This document shows, piece by piece, positions 1-8,591 of a stretch of 64,000 nt of DNA. Within the stretch, counting starts at the first letter, position 1, and each line of letters opens with the position of its first letter. This DNA is from DASQFQ01 sp963802905. Lineage in GTDB: Bacteria; Actinomycetota; Thermoleophilia; Solirubrobacterales; Solirubrobacteraceae. Both the position numbers and the translations under genes were made by a program. The stretch is from NCBI GenBank assembly GCA_963802905.1, contig CAWDKH010000018.1:62001-126000 (forward strand), read 5' to 3'. The notes beneath the pieces were generated by a model. The model saw nothing but the letters and a program-made list of their open reading frames with translations. It was not told where the DNA came from and did not search any database.

Positions 1-865
1 GGTCTGCGCCGCGGTGCAGGCCAGCTTGAAGCTGACCTTGCCCTTCTTCAGCCGCAGCGCCTTGCTCTTGAAGGACACGGGCGCCTTGGTGACGGTCCCG
101 CCTCCTCCGGTGGGGGCGCCGCCGCCGGGAGGGCCGCCCCCGCCGGCAGGGCTGGACGCCGTCCAGTCGTAGTTCATGAGCACGGCGTAGTTGACGTAGT
201 CGTGCTGCGCCTGGCCCTGCTGCCCGGTCTCCACCTTCGGATAGAACATCTGCATCGCCACGGAGCTGAACTCGCTGAGCGAGTGCGGGCCGGTCGATGC
301 GATCGGGAGGTCGCCGGGGCCCATGGCGCTGACCGCGACGATGTCGTGGTGGCCGGAGGCGCCGTTCTGCGAGGGCGACGTGGTCACCTGCAGTGGCGGA
401 TTGAGTGTCAGCTCGTGAACAGTGTTGGGAGGCGGCTGAAAGGTCGCGCTCTCGCTGCCGGTGCCGGTGCAGCACACGGCGTCCGTGATCTGGCCCGTGA
501 CCGGGTGCGTCTGGAAGATGCGCTTGACGATGGTGATGCGCAGCGGAGCCGGGTTCGCCCCGGAGCGAACCCGGACCTTCGTCACGAGGCCCGGACCCGG
601 GACGAGGTGCGTGTCATCGATGGTCGTGCCCGGCTGGTAGGCGGTGCAGGTCGTCAAGCCGGTCGGCTGACGCTCGTATTCGAACGGAGGGGCGAACCCG
701 GCTTGCCAGCGCGTCTCGCACCCGAACGCCTCGCTGCCGGCCGCCGGCGTGAGGGACATCGGCGTGCCCTGGTTGTTCTTCGACTGAGCCTGGGCGGAAG
801 CCGGGAGGAGCGCAACGGTCGCGAGAAAACGGTGCGCCCGCCACCGGCTCCGCCCGGATGCTCAC
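1..865 (-). CDS. Secreted protein, C-terminus beyond window, probable frameshift near its N-terminus
   Basis: The minus-strand frame reads an Ala/Leu-rich signal peptide ending ASAQAQ and then an exported domain with paired Cys (VCCTG). A Gly/Pro-rich linker follows, then SFKSKALRLKKGKVSFKLAC, a Lys-rich beta segment common in exported actinobacterial proteins. The protein runs off the window at base 1. A GTG start at 865 overlaps the TGA of the upstream anti-sigma gene (GTGA). Its frame joins the signal peptide only if one base is lost or gained around 826-840, near a TTTT run and a GGCGGG tract, so I read this as an indel. It is the third gene of the sigma/anti-sigma operon and may be an envelope protein controlled by it. 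No family is recognised. Confidence 0.55.
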
Positions 866-1827
866 GGAGTCCCGTCCGCGCAGGGGTTCGGGAACCCGAG
901 GTCGCGCTGCTCCGTCAGCTCGTGCGCAGACGGGGAACACTTCGCGCCGGGATGCGGGTCGAGTGCGAGCCGCCCGCGGCTCTCGTCGTTGACCGCGAGC
1001 CGCTCGTAGGTGCGGTAGCGCGTCAGGGCCTCCAGCTTCTGCCCCGCTTGTGTCTCGATCGAGAGGCGCTGCGAGAGCGGCAGGTAGGTCTCCGCATCCA
1101 CCGCGATCTCGACTTCCACCTGATCCTTGTCCGCGGCGAACTTGCCCGAGACCAGCCGGTAGGCGCGCTTGCCGTCCACCGTGGTGGTGCCTGCCACGCG
1201 CAGTCGTCCCTGCTTCTGAAGCGCCCGCAAGCGGGAGCCCGGGTCCTCGAAGGGGCCGAGGTAGGGCAGGTCGCCACCGGCGAATCCGCTCTCCCCGATC
1301 GTGTTCGACGACGGGTCCCACTGAAGCGCCGCCCCACTCTCGCGGCCGGGGCGCCGCTTGCCGGCGAAGTCCTCGACCAGGCGGCCCTTCTCTCCATCGC
1401 GCGCCTTGAACGTCTTGCGGTGCAGGTGGCCGTCGGGCGTGTGCCAGGACTCGAAGACCAACGCTTGTGACGCCTCGGGGGTGCCCTCGGCGCGGAAGGT
1501 CATGAGCTCGACGACGTGGTAGACGCCGCTCCGCGTCACCGCCGCCACCGCCCGGTCGACCACTGAGGGACCCGGGGTGTCGGAGTCAAGGAGGTCGACC
1601 GCGGCGAAGCCCGCCAGCACGGCGCACGCCGCGCCGGCCGCCGCCAACGCACGGCGTCGCAGCTGGGACCGCGGCCTCCGCGGCTCGGCTGCCGGTTCCA
1701 CCGGCGTCGCCAGCAGGCGCGCGAGCAGGGCGTCGGCCTCACGCTGGTCCTCGGGCGTCAGCTCCTCGGGGTCGCGCACGGGGTCCGCGGCGGCGAGGCG
1801 CTCCATCAGTTCATCGTGCCGGCGCAT
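862..1827 (-). CDS. Membrane-anchored anti-sigma-like protein with exported LolA/RseB-like domain
   Basis: The product is 321 aa. The acidic N-terminal ~50 residues would be the cytoplasmic sigma-binding part. One membrane segment lies at about residues 59-77, after a basic stretch. The ~240-residue outer domain resembles MucB/RseB or LolA-like sensors only in layout. Its ATG (1827) overlaps the stop of the upstream ECF sigma factor (TGATG), and a GGAGG lies 7 bases before it, so the start and translational coupling are clear. The C-terminus contains LDPHPGAK, a motif that recurs in the secreted protein at 60435-61073. The partner role is inferred from gene order, and the ligand is unknown. 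Confidence 0.7.
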   Translation of the reverse strand: MRRHDELMERLAAADPVRDPEELTPEDQREADALLARLLATPVEPAAEPRRPRSQLRRRALAAAGAACAVLAGFAAVDLLDSDTPGPSVVDRAVAAVTRSGVYHVVELMTFRAEGTPEASQALVFESWHTPDGHLHRKTFKARDGEKGRLVEDFAGKRRPGRESGAALQWDPSSNTIGESGFAGGDLPYLGPFEDPGSRLRALQKQGRLRVAGTTTVDGKRAYRLVSGKFAADKDQVEVEIAVDAETYLPLSQRLSIETQAGQKLEALTRYRTYERLAVNDESRGRLALDPHPGAKCSPSAHELTEQRDLGFPNPCADGTP

Positions 1828-2378
1828 CAGCGCACCTCCAGCGACTTCGAGTTGACCGCCGGAACAGCCGGCGATCCCAACAAGTCCAATTGCGCCGCGA
1901 GCCGGGCGCGCGCTCGATGCAGCCGAACGGCGAACGCGGCGCGGGTGCATCCCGCGGCGCGAGCCGCCCGCGCACCCGAGAGCTCGTGCCACGCGACGAG
2001 GATCAGCGTCTCGCGGTCGCGCTCGGACAGCCGGGCGAGCGCCGCGCGCAGCGTCTCGCCGTCACCCGCGCTCTCGCCGGGATCGTTCGAGCCTACGGAG
2101 GTTCCAGTTACTGCGAGTCGCCGCTCGAGAGCCGAGCTGCGGTCGGCCGAACGGCGCTGGTTGGCCAGCACACGCCGCGCGACGCCATACAGCCACGGGA
2201 GCGCGTCGGCCGGGACATCGTCGAGCCTGCGCCACGCAACGAGGAACGTCTCGGACACTGCGTCCTGCGCGAGATCAGCGGGGGCGCGACGGAGCGCGTA
2301 TCCGCGCACGGCGCCGTAGTGCTCACGGAACAACTCCTCGAATCGGTCCTCGCGTGTTCGTTCCAAGATCTCGCGCAT
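1827..2378 (-). CDS. ECF-family RNA polymerase sigma factor
   Basis: The product is 183 aa. Region 2 (about residues 13-80) starts FEELFREHYGAVRGYALRR and contains ETFLVAWRRLDDVP and LPWLYGVARRVLANQRR, the usual promoter -10 recognition and core-binding segment. Region 4 (about 108-165) contains LSERDRETLILVAWHELSGA, followed by a helix-turn-helix. I chose the ATG at 2378 because homology begins there. The upstream extension of the open frame is compositionally unlike coding sequence and overlaps the divergent gene region. It is the first gene of a coupled operon with the membrane partner downstream, the standard sigma/anti-sigma order. Confidence 0.88.
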   Translation of the reverse strand: MREILERTREDRFEELFREHYGAVRGYALRRAPADLAQDAVSETFLVAWRRLDDVPADALPWLYGVARRVLANQRRSADRSSALERRLAVTGTSVGSNDPGESAGDGETLRAALARLSERDRETLILVAWHELSGARAARAAGCTRAAFAVRLHRARARLAAQLDLLGSPAVPAVNSKSLEVR

Positions 2379-2460
2379 GCCGGCTACATGTCCGGCAACC
2401 GGCGAGGGATTACAGGACGAGCCGACTGTACGCCCGCGGCGCCGGTGCGATCTTGTAGGG

Positions 2461-3252
2461 ATGGGTGAGCGCGAGGACCTGTTGGCGGCGTACGACGCAG
2501 ACGATCGTCGCTGGACCCCGCCCACTCCCCCGCCGGGGGTGCGATACGAGCACCTCGGGCCGATCCTGCGGGTCGTCGGGAGGCAGCGAGGGTTCATCGA
2601 CCCGGCTCCGGATCTCGGCGTCGCCGGGGATGCGCTCGACGATCTGATCTGCGAGCAGCGTGACTTCTTCGCCGCGCGAGGGGAGGCGGTGGAGTGGAAG
2701 ACGCGCGGGCACGATCGGCCGGCTGAGGTCCCCGAGCGACTGGTGGCTGCGGGGTTCGTGCCGGAGGATCAGGAGACGGTCATGATCGGTCCGGCGCACC
2801 GGCTGGCGGTCGATTCTGCGCCGCCGCCTGAGGTCGTCATCCGCCAGGTGACAGCTCGCCGGGACTTCGAGCGGGTGGCCGCGCTCGAGTCTGAGGTCTG
2901 GTCAGAGGACCTGGGCTCGATGGCCGGCGAGCTGTACGCGCAGGCCGAGGCGAACCCTGCCGAGCTGCTGGTCTTCGTGGCCGAGGTCGAGACCCAGGTC
3001 GTTTCGGCCGCGTGGCTGACCGTGAAGCCCGGCACCGGGTTTGCGGGCCTTTGGGGCGGGGCGACGCTGCCCGGATGGCGCGGCCGCGGGGTCTACCGGG
3101 CCTTGGTCGCCGAGCGCGCGAAGCTGGCCGCGAGCCGGGGTGTGCGCTATCTGCAGGTCGACGCGTCCGACGAGAGCCGGCCGATCCTGAGCCGCCTGGG
3201 GCTCGTCGCCGTCACCACGACGACGCCGTACGTGTGGACGCCGACGGCCTAG
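2461..3252 (+). CDS. GNAT-family N-acetyltransferase
   Basis: The product is 263 aa. The C-terminal half (about residues 125-262) is a GNAT fold. It has the acetyl-CoA loop LPGWRGRGVYRALVAERAKL, then VRYLQVDASDESRPILSRLG, the usual end of the fold where position-specific neighbours are ranked. The N-terminal ~120 residues form a second, degenerate domain. The ATG at 2461 follows a weak GTAGGG ribosome site. It is transcribed divergently from the sigma factor, whose start is 82 bases away. The substrate cannot be read from sequence. Confidence 0.8.
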   Translation: MGEREDLLAAYDADDRRWTPPTPPPGVRYEHLGPILRVVGRQRGFIDPAPDLGVAGDALDDLICEQRDFFAARGEAVEWKTRGHDRPAEVPERLVAAGFVPEDQETVMIGPAHRLAVDSAPPPEVVIRQVTARRDFERVAALESEVWSEDLGSMAGELYAQAEANPAELLVFVAEVETQVVSAAWLTVKPGTGFAGLWGGATLPGWRGRGVYRALVAERAKLAASRGVRYLQVDASDESRPILSRLGLVAVTTTTPYVWTPTA

Positions 3253-3274
3253 CCCGAACGCTTGGCCGTGAAGC

Positions 3275-3820
3275 TCAGCGCCTGACGGAGTAGCGCAGCA
3301 CTGTCGTCTGACCCTCTTCCGCGGACGAGATCGGTTCGAGCTTCACCGCCGCGCCGCCTGCGCGTTCGAAGAGGCGGACGCCGTCGCCGACGAGGACCGG
3401 CGCGACGTGCACGATGATCTCGTCCAGTAGCCCGACGTCGAGACATTGCCGCGCGACGTTCGCGCCCAGGACAACGACGTCGCCACCGTCGGCCGCCGCT
3501 TTCGCGATCCTCACCGCCTCGTCGATTTCGACGTCGAGGAAGCGCCCGGTGACGCCCTTCACGACAGGAGGCGTGGATGGCGGATCGTGGCGCAGCACGA
3601 AAAACGGCCCGCGAAAGGCGCCGCCGTAGAACCCCGGTTGGTCCCGGTCCTCAACGTCCTGCGTCCGCCGCCCGACCAGCAACGCTCCCGTCGATCGCAG
3701 GACCTCGTCGACCGTCTCGCCTGGTCCGCCGTCGACCTCGAAGACCCATTGCATGCTGTCGCTCGGTCCTGCGATGAAGCCGTCCAGGCTCATCATCGTG
3801 TGCCAGAGAACCTTGCCCAT
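3275..3820 (-). CDS. Dihydrofolate reductase/RibD C-terminal family protein
   Basis: The product is 181 aa. It opens with MGKVLWHTMMSLDGFIAGP, the strand and loop that start RibD-type NADPH-dependent reductases. It continues with TGALLVGRRTQD, GGDVVVLGANVARQCLDVGL and DEIIVHVAPVLVGDGVRLF, which match the conserved nucleotide-binding and dimer strands of this family. An in-frame GTG six bases upstream (3826) is an alternative start. Free-standing copies like this are reductases of unknown substrate. It is convergent with the GNAT gene. Confidence 0.85.
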   Translation of the reverse strand: MGKVLWHTMMSLDGFIAGPSDSMQWVFEVDGGPGETVDEVLRSTGALLVGRRTQDVEDRDQPGFYGGAFRGPFFVLRHDPPSTPPVVKGVTGRFLDVEIDEAVRIAKAAADGGDVVVLGANVARQCLDVGLLDEIIVHVAPVLVGDGVRLFERAGGAAVKLEPISSAEEGQTTVLRYSVRR

Positions 3821-3868
3821 TCTCACGCGCGTTTCTGCATCGGGTACTCCTCCCTGGTCGACCAGCCG

Positions 3869-4618
3869 CTAGGGCCGGTCATCCGGGTCGCCAATCCGGC
3901 TGGCCGAGGGCGGCGGCTCGTCGAACTCGTCGTGGCGGCGGAACCAGAACGACCCCGACGCCCGCGGCCAGCCCTCGGGCAAGTCCTCCTCGTCGGACTG
4001 CCCGCCGTAGGGCGTCAAGGACCACAAGCTCCAGAGGCTGCCGATCCACTGGACCATCGCTCCGTGCTGCAGGAAGTAGGTGCGGTAGATGTCGTCTCCG
4101 TCGCGCAGGAAGACGTTGAAGCCGAACCACTCGTTGACCCCGAAGTCAGCCGAGAAGCGCTCGCTACGGATCGTGTACCAGGGCACGTCAGTCCAACCCA
4201 TGCGCTCGGCGTAGCGGCGGAGGTTCGCCTGAGGTGCCGACGATGCCATCGCGAAGGTGATGTCGCGAGCATGCAGGAGGCCGAGCTCGGGGATGCCGTC
4301 GGCGACGGACGAACAGCCAACGCACCCGGCGTCGGGCCAACCGGCGACACCCTCCTCGAAGAAGAACCGGTAGAGGATCAGCTGGCTGCGCCCGTCGAAC
4401 AGCTCGAGCAGTGACCGCCGCCCGTCAGGACCCTCGAACTCGTAGTCGCGCTCCACCCGCACCATCGGCATGCGTTTCCGTGCGGCGGCGAGCTCGTGCA
4501 TCGCGGCGCCGACGGTCTTCTCGCGCTCGAGCAGGGCCGTCAGCGCCGCGTCCCACTCGTTTTGACTGACCACAGGCGGACGAGCGAGAGTCGGCTCAGT
4601 TTCCCCATGCTTCGGCAT
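3869..4618 (-). CDS. DUF899 family thioredoxin-like protein
   Basis: The product is 249 aa. It shows the DUF899 pattern: an N-terminal NEWDAALTALLEREK, then LLELFDGRSQLILYRFFFEE, then a CxxC pair (Cys99 and Cys102 in GCVGCSS). Later come ARDITFAMASSAPQANLRRY and the acidic, aromatic C-terminus typical of the family. The fold is predicted to be thioredoxin-like and the reaction is not established. The ATG at 4618 is preceded by AGGAGA. The gene lies just downstream of the selenocysteine tRNA on the same strand. I see no in-frame TGA that would make it a selenoprotein. Confidence 0.82.
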   Translation of the reverse strand: MPKHGETEPTLARPPVVSQNEWDAALTALLEREKTVGAAMHELAAARKRMPMVRVERDYEFEGPDGRRSLLELFDGRSQLILYRFFFEEGVAGWPDAGCVGCSSVADGIPELGLLHARDITFAMASSAPQANLRRYAERMGWTDVPWYTIRSERFSADFGVNEWFGFNVFLRDGDDIYRTYFLQHGAMVQWIGSLWSLWSLTPYGGQSDEEDLPEGWPRASGSFWFRRHDEFDEPPPSASRIGDPDDRP

Positions 4619-4738
4619 CGTGGTCTCCTGGTGTCGTGGGCCGCGCCTGTCGAGGCCCTTCACCTTGTGAGCGGAGCTGGCCGGGCCTTCTCGACATCGA
4701 ATCACACGTTCAACGCCCAGATCAGCGCGTGCAGAAAG

Positions 4739-4831
4739 CGGAGCGGCGAAGGAATCGAACCTTCCAACCGCCGGGCTACGACGGCCTGCCGGTTTTGAAG
4801 ACCGGATGGGCCACCAGGCCCGTGCCGCTCC
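4739..4831 (-). tRNA. selC: tRNA-Sec (anticodon TCA)
   Basis: The minus strand folds into a 93-nt tRNA. The acceptor stem is a perfect 8 bp (GGAGCGGC with GCCGCTCC) and the D-arm is long (GGGCC TGGT GGCCC). The anticodon arm CCGGT-CTTCAAA-ACCGG carries UCA, followed by a long variable arm and a 5-bp T-arm around TTCGATT. The discriminator base is G and CCA is not encoded. An 8-bp acceptor plus 5-bp T-stem, a large variable arm and a UCA anticodon are diagnostic of bacterial tRNA-Sec. It implies SelA, SelB, SelD and at least one selenoprotein elsewhere in the genome. None is in this window. Confidence 0.95.
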
Positions 4832-4870
4832 GCCGCGCAGCGTAGACGGCCTCCGCCGAACTCAAATGGA

Positions 4871-4892
4871 GTTTGTTAACCCACGAACAAAC
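4871..4892. promoter_or_regulatory. Probable ROK repressor operator upstream of the sugar operon
   Basis: A perfect 7-bp inverted repeat GTTTGTT-N8-AACAAAC lies 67 bases before the ROK regulator start, in AT-richer DNA between the tRNA and the regulator. ROK repressors of the XylR/NagC type bind TTTGTT/AACAAA-like palindromes, so autoregulation is a reasonable inference. A second, shorter inverted repeat AGTTG-AC-CAACT lies at 4943-4954, directly against the ATG at 4959. It contains a TTGACC that could be a -35 box. The rest of 4619-4958 outside the tRNA shows nothing else I can name. Confidence 0.6.
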
Positions 4893-4958
4893 CCTGCTCA
4901 CAGGCTCAGCATCACGAGGAACGTGACCTACCAGCGCAAATGAGTTGACCAACTGTGT

Positions 4959-6230
4959 ATGGTCCAGCACATGGCACTCCGGGAGGGTGGGCCGCGGGAG
5001 TGGGGGACGAACCTTGCTCGCGTGAAGGACTACAACGAGGTCGTCGTGCTGGGGCTGGTGCGGTCGAGCGGGCCGATCGGCCGGCCGGCGATCGCCGCCG
5101 CGACCGGGCTGACCCTGCAGACGGTCAGCAACATCTCCCGCCGCCTGCTCGCCGCCGGCACCGTGGTCGAGGACGCGGATGCCAGCGGGGGCCGCCGCAA
5201 GCGCGCGCTGCGGATCAACCCCGACGCCGGCTACGCGATCGGGATTCAGCTCGTGCGCTCGAGCCTCGCCGTCGGCGTCGTCGACCTCGCCGGGGAGATC
5301 CGCGCCCGCGCGGAGACCGCGGTCGAGCCCGAGGAGCCGCCCGAGCACGTGCTTGCGCGCCTCGCCGCGCTCGTCGACGAGGCCGTCGAGGCCGCCGGTG
5401 TCGACGACGACAAGATCCTCGGCGCCGGCATCGGCGCGCCCGGCCCGCTCGACCTCCGGAGCGGGACGCTGCTCAACATCCTCCACCCGCGCTCGTGGAC
5501 GAACCTGCGGCTCGCCGAAGCGGTCGCCGCCGCGCTGAAGCTCCGCGTGATCATGGACAACGACGCCACCGCCGCCGCGCTCGGCGAGCACTGGCGCGGG
5601 GTGGGCGAGGGCGCCGAGGACTTCATCTACCTCTATCTGGGCACCGGCATCGGCGGCGGGCTCGTGCTCGACGGCCAGGCCTACCGCGGCCTCCGCGGCA
5701 ACACCGGCGAGATCAGCCACATCCAGGTGGATCCCAACGGCCCGTCCTGCGAGTGCGGCTCCCACGGCTGCCTCGCGCTGTACACGAACCCCGACGGGCT
5801 GCTCCGCGAGGCCGCCAAGGTCGTGCTCGAGGCGCCGCCCACCGACCCGGTCGCCAAACCGCCGAAGACGCTCGAGCGGCTGGTCGCCCATCGCGATCCG
5901 CGCATCCAGCGAGTCGTCGAGCGAGCCGGCGCCCACCTCGCGAAGGTCGTCGTCGAGTGCAGCCGCGTGCTCGACCCCGAGCTGATCGTGCTCGGCGGCC
6001 CGCTGCTGCCGACACTCGGCGGGCCGTTCGGACATGCCATAGAGCAAGCACTCGAAGCCATCGACGAGCCCGGGGCTCCACCGCCCCGCGTGCACGTCTC
6101 CACCAGCGGATCAGACGCGGGCGTCATCGGCGCGGCGACCCTCGTCTTGCACGACCTCTACGCGCCGACGGCACGCAAGCTGAGCCTGGTCAGCCTGCCG
6201 CCGCAAGAACAGGCAGGCCAGGCAGCGTAA
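4959..6230 (+). CDS. ROK-family transcriptional regulator of the sugar operon
   Basis: The product is 423 aa. An N-terminal winged helix (about residues 25-80, with PAIAAATGLTLQTVSNISRR) is joined to a ROK sugar-kinase-like domain. That domain shows GAGIGAPGPLDL, DNDATAAALGEHW, GTGIGGGLVLDGQ and GNTGEISH, plus the zinc loop CECGSHGC. ROK repressors sense a sugar or sugar phosphate and release DNA. The start could be the ATG at 4959 or 4971, and neither has a good ribosome site. It is the first gene of the run that continues with a sugar ABC transporter and two glycosidases, so it most likely controls them. Confidence 0.88.
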   Translation: MVQHMALREGGPREWGTNLARVKDYNEVVVLGLVRSSGPIGRPAIAAATGLTLQTVSNISRRLLAAGTVVEDADASGGRRKRALRINPDAGYAIGIQLVRSSLAVGVVDLAGEIRARAETAVEPEEPPEHVLARLAALVDEAVEAAGVDDDKILGAGIGAPGPLDLRSGTLLNILHPRSWTNLRLAEAVAAALKLRVIMDNDATAAALGEHWRGVGEGAEDFIYLYLGTGIGGGLVLDGQAYRGLRGNTGEISHIQVDPNGPSCECGSHGCLALYTNPDGLLREAAKVVLEAPPTDPVAKPPKTLERLVAHRDPRIQRVVERAGAHLAKVVVECSRVLDPELIVLGGPLLPTLGGPFGHAIEQALEAIDEPGAPPPRVHVSTSGSDAGVIGAATLVLHDLYAPTARKLSLVSLPPQEQAGQAA

Positions 6231-6257
6231 GTGAGTCAGCACCAAGGGGGAGGACAC

Positions 6258-7613
6258 ATGCAGGCGTCAAACAGGGGTATCCGCGCAGCGGTCGCCGCCG
6301 CCGTCACGGCGGTGGCACTTGCACTCGGGGTCACGGCGTGCGGGGGCGACGAATCGGGCTCGAGCAGCGGCGCGGTCAAGGGTCAGACGATCGAGTACTG
6401 GGCCTCGAACCAGGGGGCCACGATCGACCAGGACAAGCAGGTCATCAACGAGGCGATCGCGCGCTTCAAGAAGGAGACGCGGCGTGACCGTGAAGTTCAA
6501 GGTCATCCCGTGGGCCGACCTGTGGAACAACATCACCACGGCGACCACGTCCGGCAAGGGCCCCGACGTCCTCAACATCGGCAACACGTGGTCCGCCTCG
6601 CTGCAGGCGACCGGCGCCTTCATGCCGTTTGACGACGACGACGCTGAAGACGATCGGCGGCAAGGACAAGTTCCTGCAGACGTCCTACTCCGCCAGCGGC
6701 GCGCCCGGGAAGACACCGACATCCGTTCCGCTCTACGGCCTCTCCTACGCGCTCTTCTACAACAAGAAGCTGTTCAAGGACGCCGGCCTCCAGCCGCCGA
6801 AGACGTGGAGCGAGTTCGTCGACACGGGCAAGAAGCTGACGAAGGACACCAACGGCGACGGCAAGCCGGACCAGTGGGGCTTCGCGATGGAGGGCGGGAG
6901 CATCACCGAGAACTCGCACTTCGCGTTCATCCTCGGGCGCCAGAACGGCGGTGAGCTGTTCGACGGCAACAAGCCGACGTTCGACTCCGACCCGATCGTC
7001 AAGGGCGTCAGCGACTACGTGAACCTGATCGGCCGCGACAAGGTCGCCGACCCCGGCAACGCCCAGTACGCCGACGGCACCCGCACCGCCGGGCAGTTCG
7101 CCAAGGGCAAGACCGGGATGATGATCTACCAGAACAACGCGGAGAACAATCTGAAGTCCGCGGGCATGAAGAAGGACGAGTACGGCGTCGCCGAGCTGCC
7201 CGTCGCCGATGGCTCCGACACGCCGATCATGACCCACGTCGCGGGCATCAACCTGTCCGTCTTCACGAACACGAAGAAGAAGGCGGCGGCGCTCGAGTTC
7301 GTCAAGTTCCTCACCAGCACCGGCGAGCAGGTGAAGCTCAACCAGTCGTTCGGGAGCCTGCCGGTGGTCAAGCAGGCGCAGTCGGACCCGGCGTTCTCCA
7401 TCGCCCAACCTCAAGACGTTCAACGGCATCCTCGCCGAGCACGCCGAGCCGATGCCGCTGATCCCCGAGGAGGGGCAGATGGAGACGATCATCGGCGACG
7501 CGATGAAGCAGCTGATCTCGGACTCCGCCACCAAGGGCCCGGTGTCCGATGCGCAGGTCAAGGCGGCGCTGAAGGCCGCCAACGAGAAGATGGCCGCCGC
7601 CGCCGGCGGCTGA
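6258..7613 (+). CDS. Sugar ABC transporter substrate-binding lipoprotein (three frameshifts)
   Basis: The ATG at 6258 follows GGGGGAGG. The product has a lipoprotein signal ending VTACGG, so Cys would carry the lipid anchor outside the membrane. Downstream segments are typical of family 1 solute-binding proteins: GPDVLNIGNTW, VPLYGLSYALFYNKKLFKDA, DTNGDGKPDQWGFAM, FAKGKTGMMIYQN and a C-terminal VKAALKAANEKM. The frame must change near 6480, 6635 and 7403 to keep this homology. All three look like single-base indels. The protein would feed oligosaccharide to the two permeases that follow. No ATPase gene is present, so a shared MsiK/MalK-like ATPase elsewhere is likely. Confidence 0.82.
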
Positions 7614-7617
7614 TCCG

Positions 7618-8591
7618 ATGACCGCGGTTCGCGAGCCGGTGGCGCGGGCCGGAAGCCCCGCCGCGCCGCCGGCAGCCGTGGCTGAGCAAGAAGCGGCTGC
7701 CGTATGCTGCTGATCGTCCCGGCGGTCATCTTCGAGCTGCTCATCCACGTGATCCCGCTGCTCGCCGGCGTCGGGATCTCGTTCCTCGGCCTCACCCAGT
7801 TCTTCATCCGCAACTGGACCCTCGCGCCGTTCGTCGGGCTCGGCAACTACCGCAAGCGCGCTCGACTTCGGCGGGCCGATCGGCGAGGGGCTGCTGCACT
7901 CGTTCGCGATCACCGTCGCGTTCACGGTGATCGTGGTCGGCGCTGAGCTAGGGGATGGGCATGCTACGCGGCGCAGCTGGTCAACACGGAGTTCCGCGGC
8001 CAGCGCTGGTTCCGCACGCTGTTCCTCGTCCCGTACGCGATGCCGGTCTACGTCGCGGTGATCGCGTGGAGCTTCATGCTCGACCGCGACAACGGCGCGC
8101 TCAACGCGCTGCTCTCCGACCTCCACGTGGTCGGCGACCCGCTCCCGTTCTGGCTGATCGGCAAGAACGCGTTCTGGGCGATCGTCATGACCACGGTCTG
8201 GCGGCTGTGGCCGTTCGCGTTCCTGATGGTGCTCGCCGGGCTGCAGAACATCCCCGACGAGCTGCACGAGGCGGCGGCCGTCGACGGCGCCACGCCGTTC
8301 GAGCGCTTCCGCCACATCACGCTGCCGCTGCTGCGGCCGGTGACCAGCGTCGTGCTGATCATCCTCTTCCTCTGGACCTTCAACGAGTTCAACACGGCGT
8401 ACGTGCTCTTCGGCCCGGCGCCGCCTGAGTCGGCGGATCTGCTGTCGCTGCACATCTACGTGAACTCGTTCGTGAACCTGAACTTCGGGCTCGGCTCGGC
8501 GATGTCGGTACTGCTGCTGCTGTTCCTGCTCGTGGTGACGATGACCTACATGCGCGTGTTCCACGTGGGGGGTGAGCGCCGTGCTGCGTGA
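7618..8591 (+). CDS. Sugar ABC transporter permease, MalF type (several frameshifts)
   Basis: Four bases after the binding protein, the reading begins at an ATG. An intact MalF/UgpA-like permease can be recovered only by changing frame near 7700, 7857 and 7957. Recovered segments are a first membrane helix (LLIVPAVIFELLIHVIPLLA), FRGQRWFRTLFLVPYAMPVYV, and the EAA loop HEAAAVDGATPFERFRHITL, which contacts the ATPase. The last membrane helix then ends LLLLFLLVVTMTYMR. The part from 8040 to 8591 is in one open frame. The concentration of breaks in 1.6 kb suggests poor local sequence quality rather than decay. Confidence 0.75.

Noticed and set aside
862..864. TGA between the anti-sigma gene and the next signal peptide read as selenocysteine
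   Set aside because: The frame is indeed open after the TGA and the genome has tRNA-Sec. However, a signal peptide inside a fusion makes no sense, the GTGA overlap offers a start, and no SECIS-like hairpin was apparent. An indel explains it better.
4776..6095. A 439-codon minus-strand open frame crossing the tRNA
   Set aside because: It overlaps tRNA-Sec and is antisense to the ROK regulator, with no domain.
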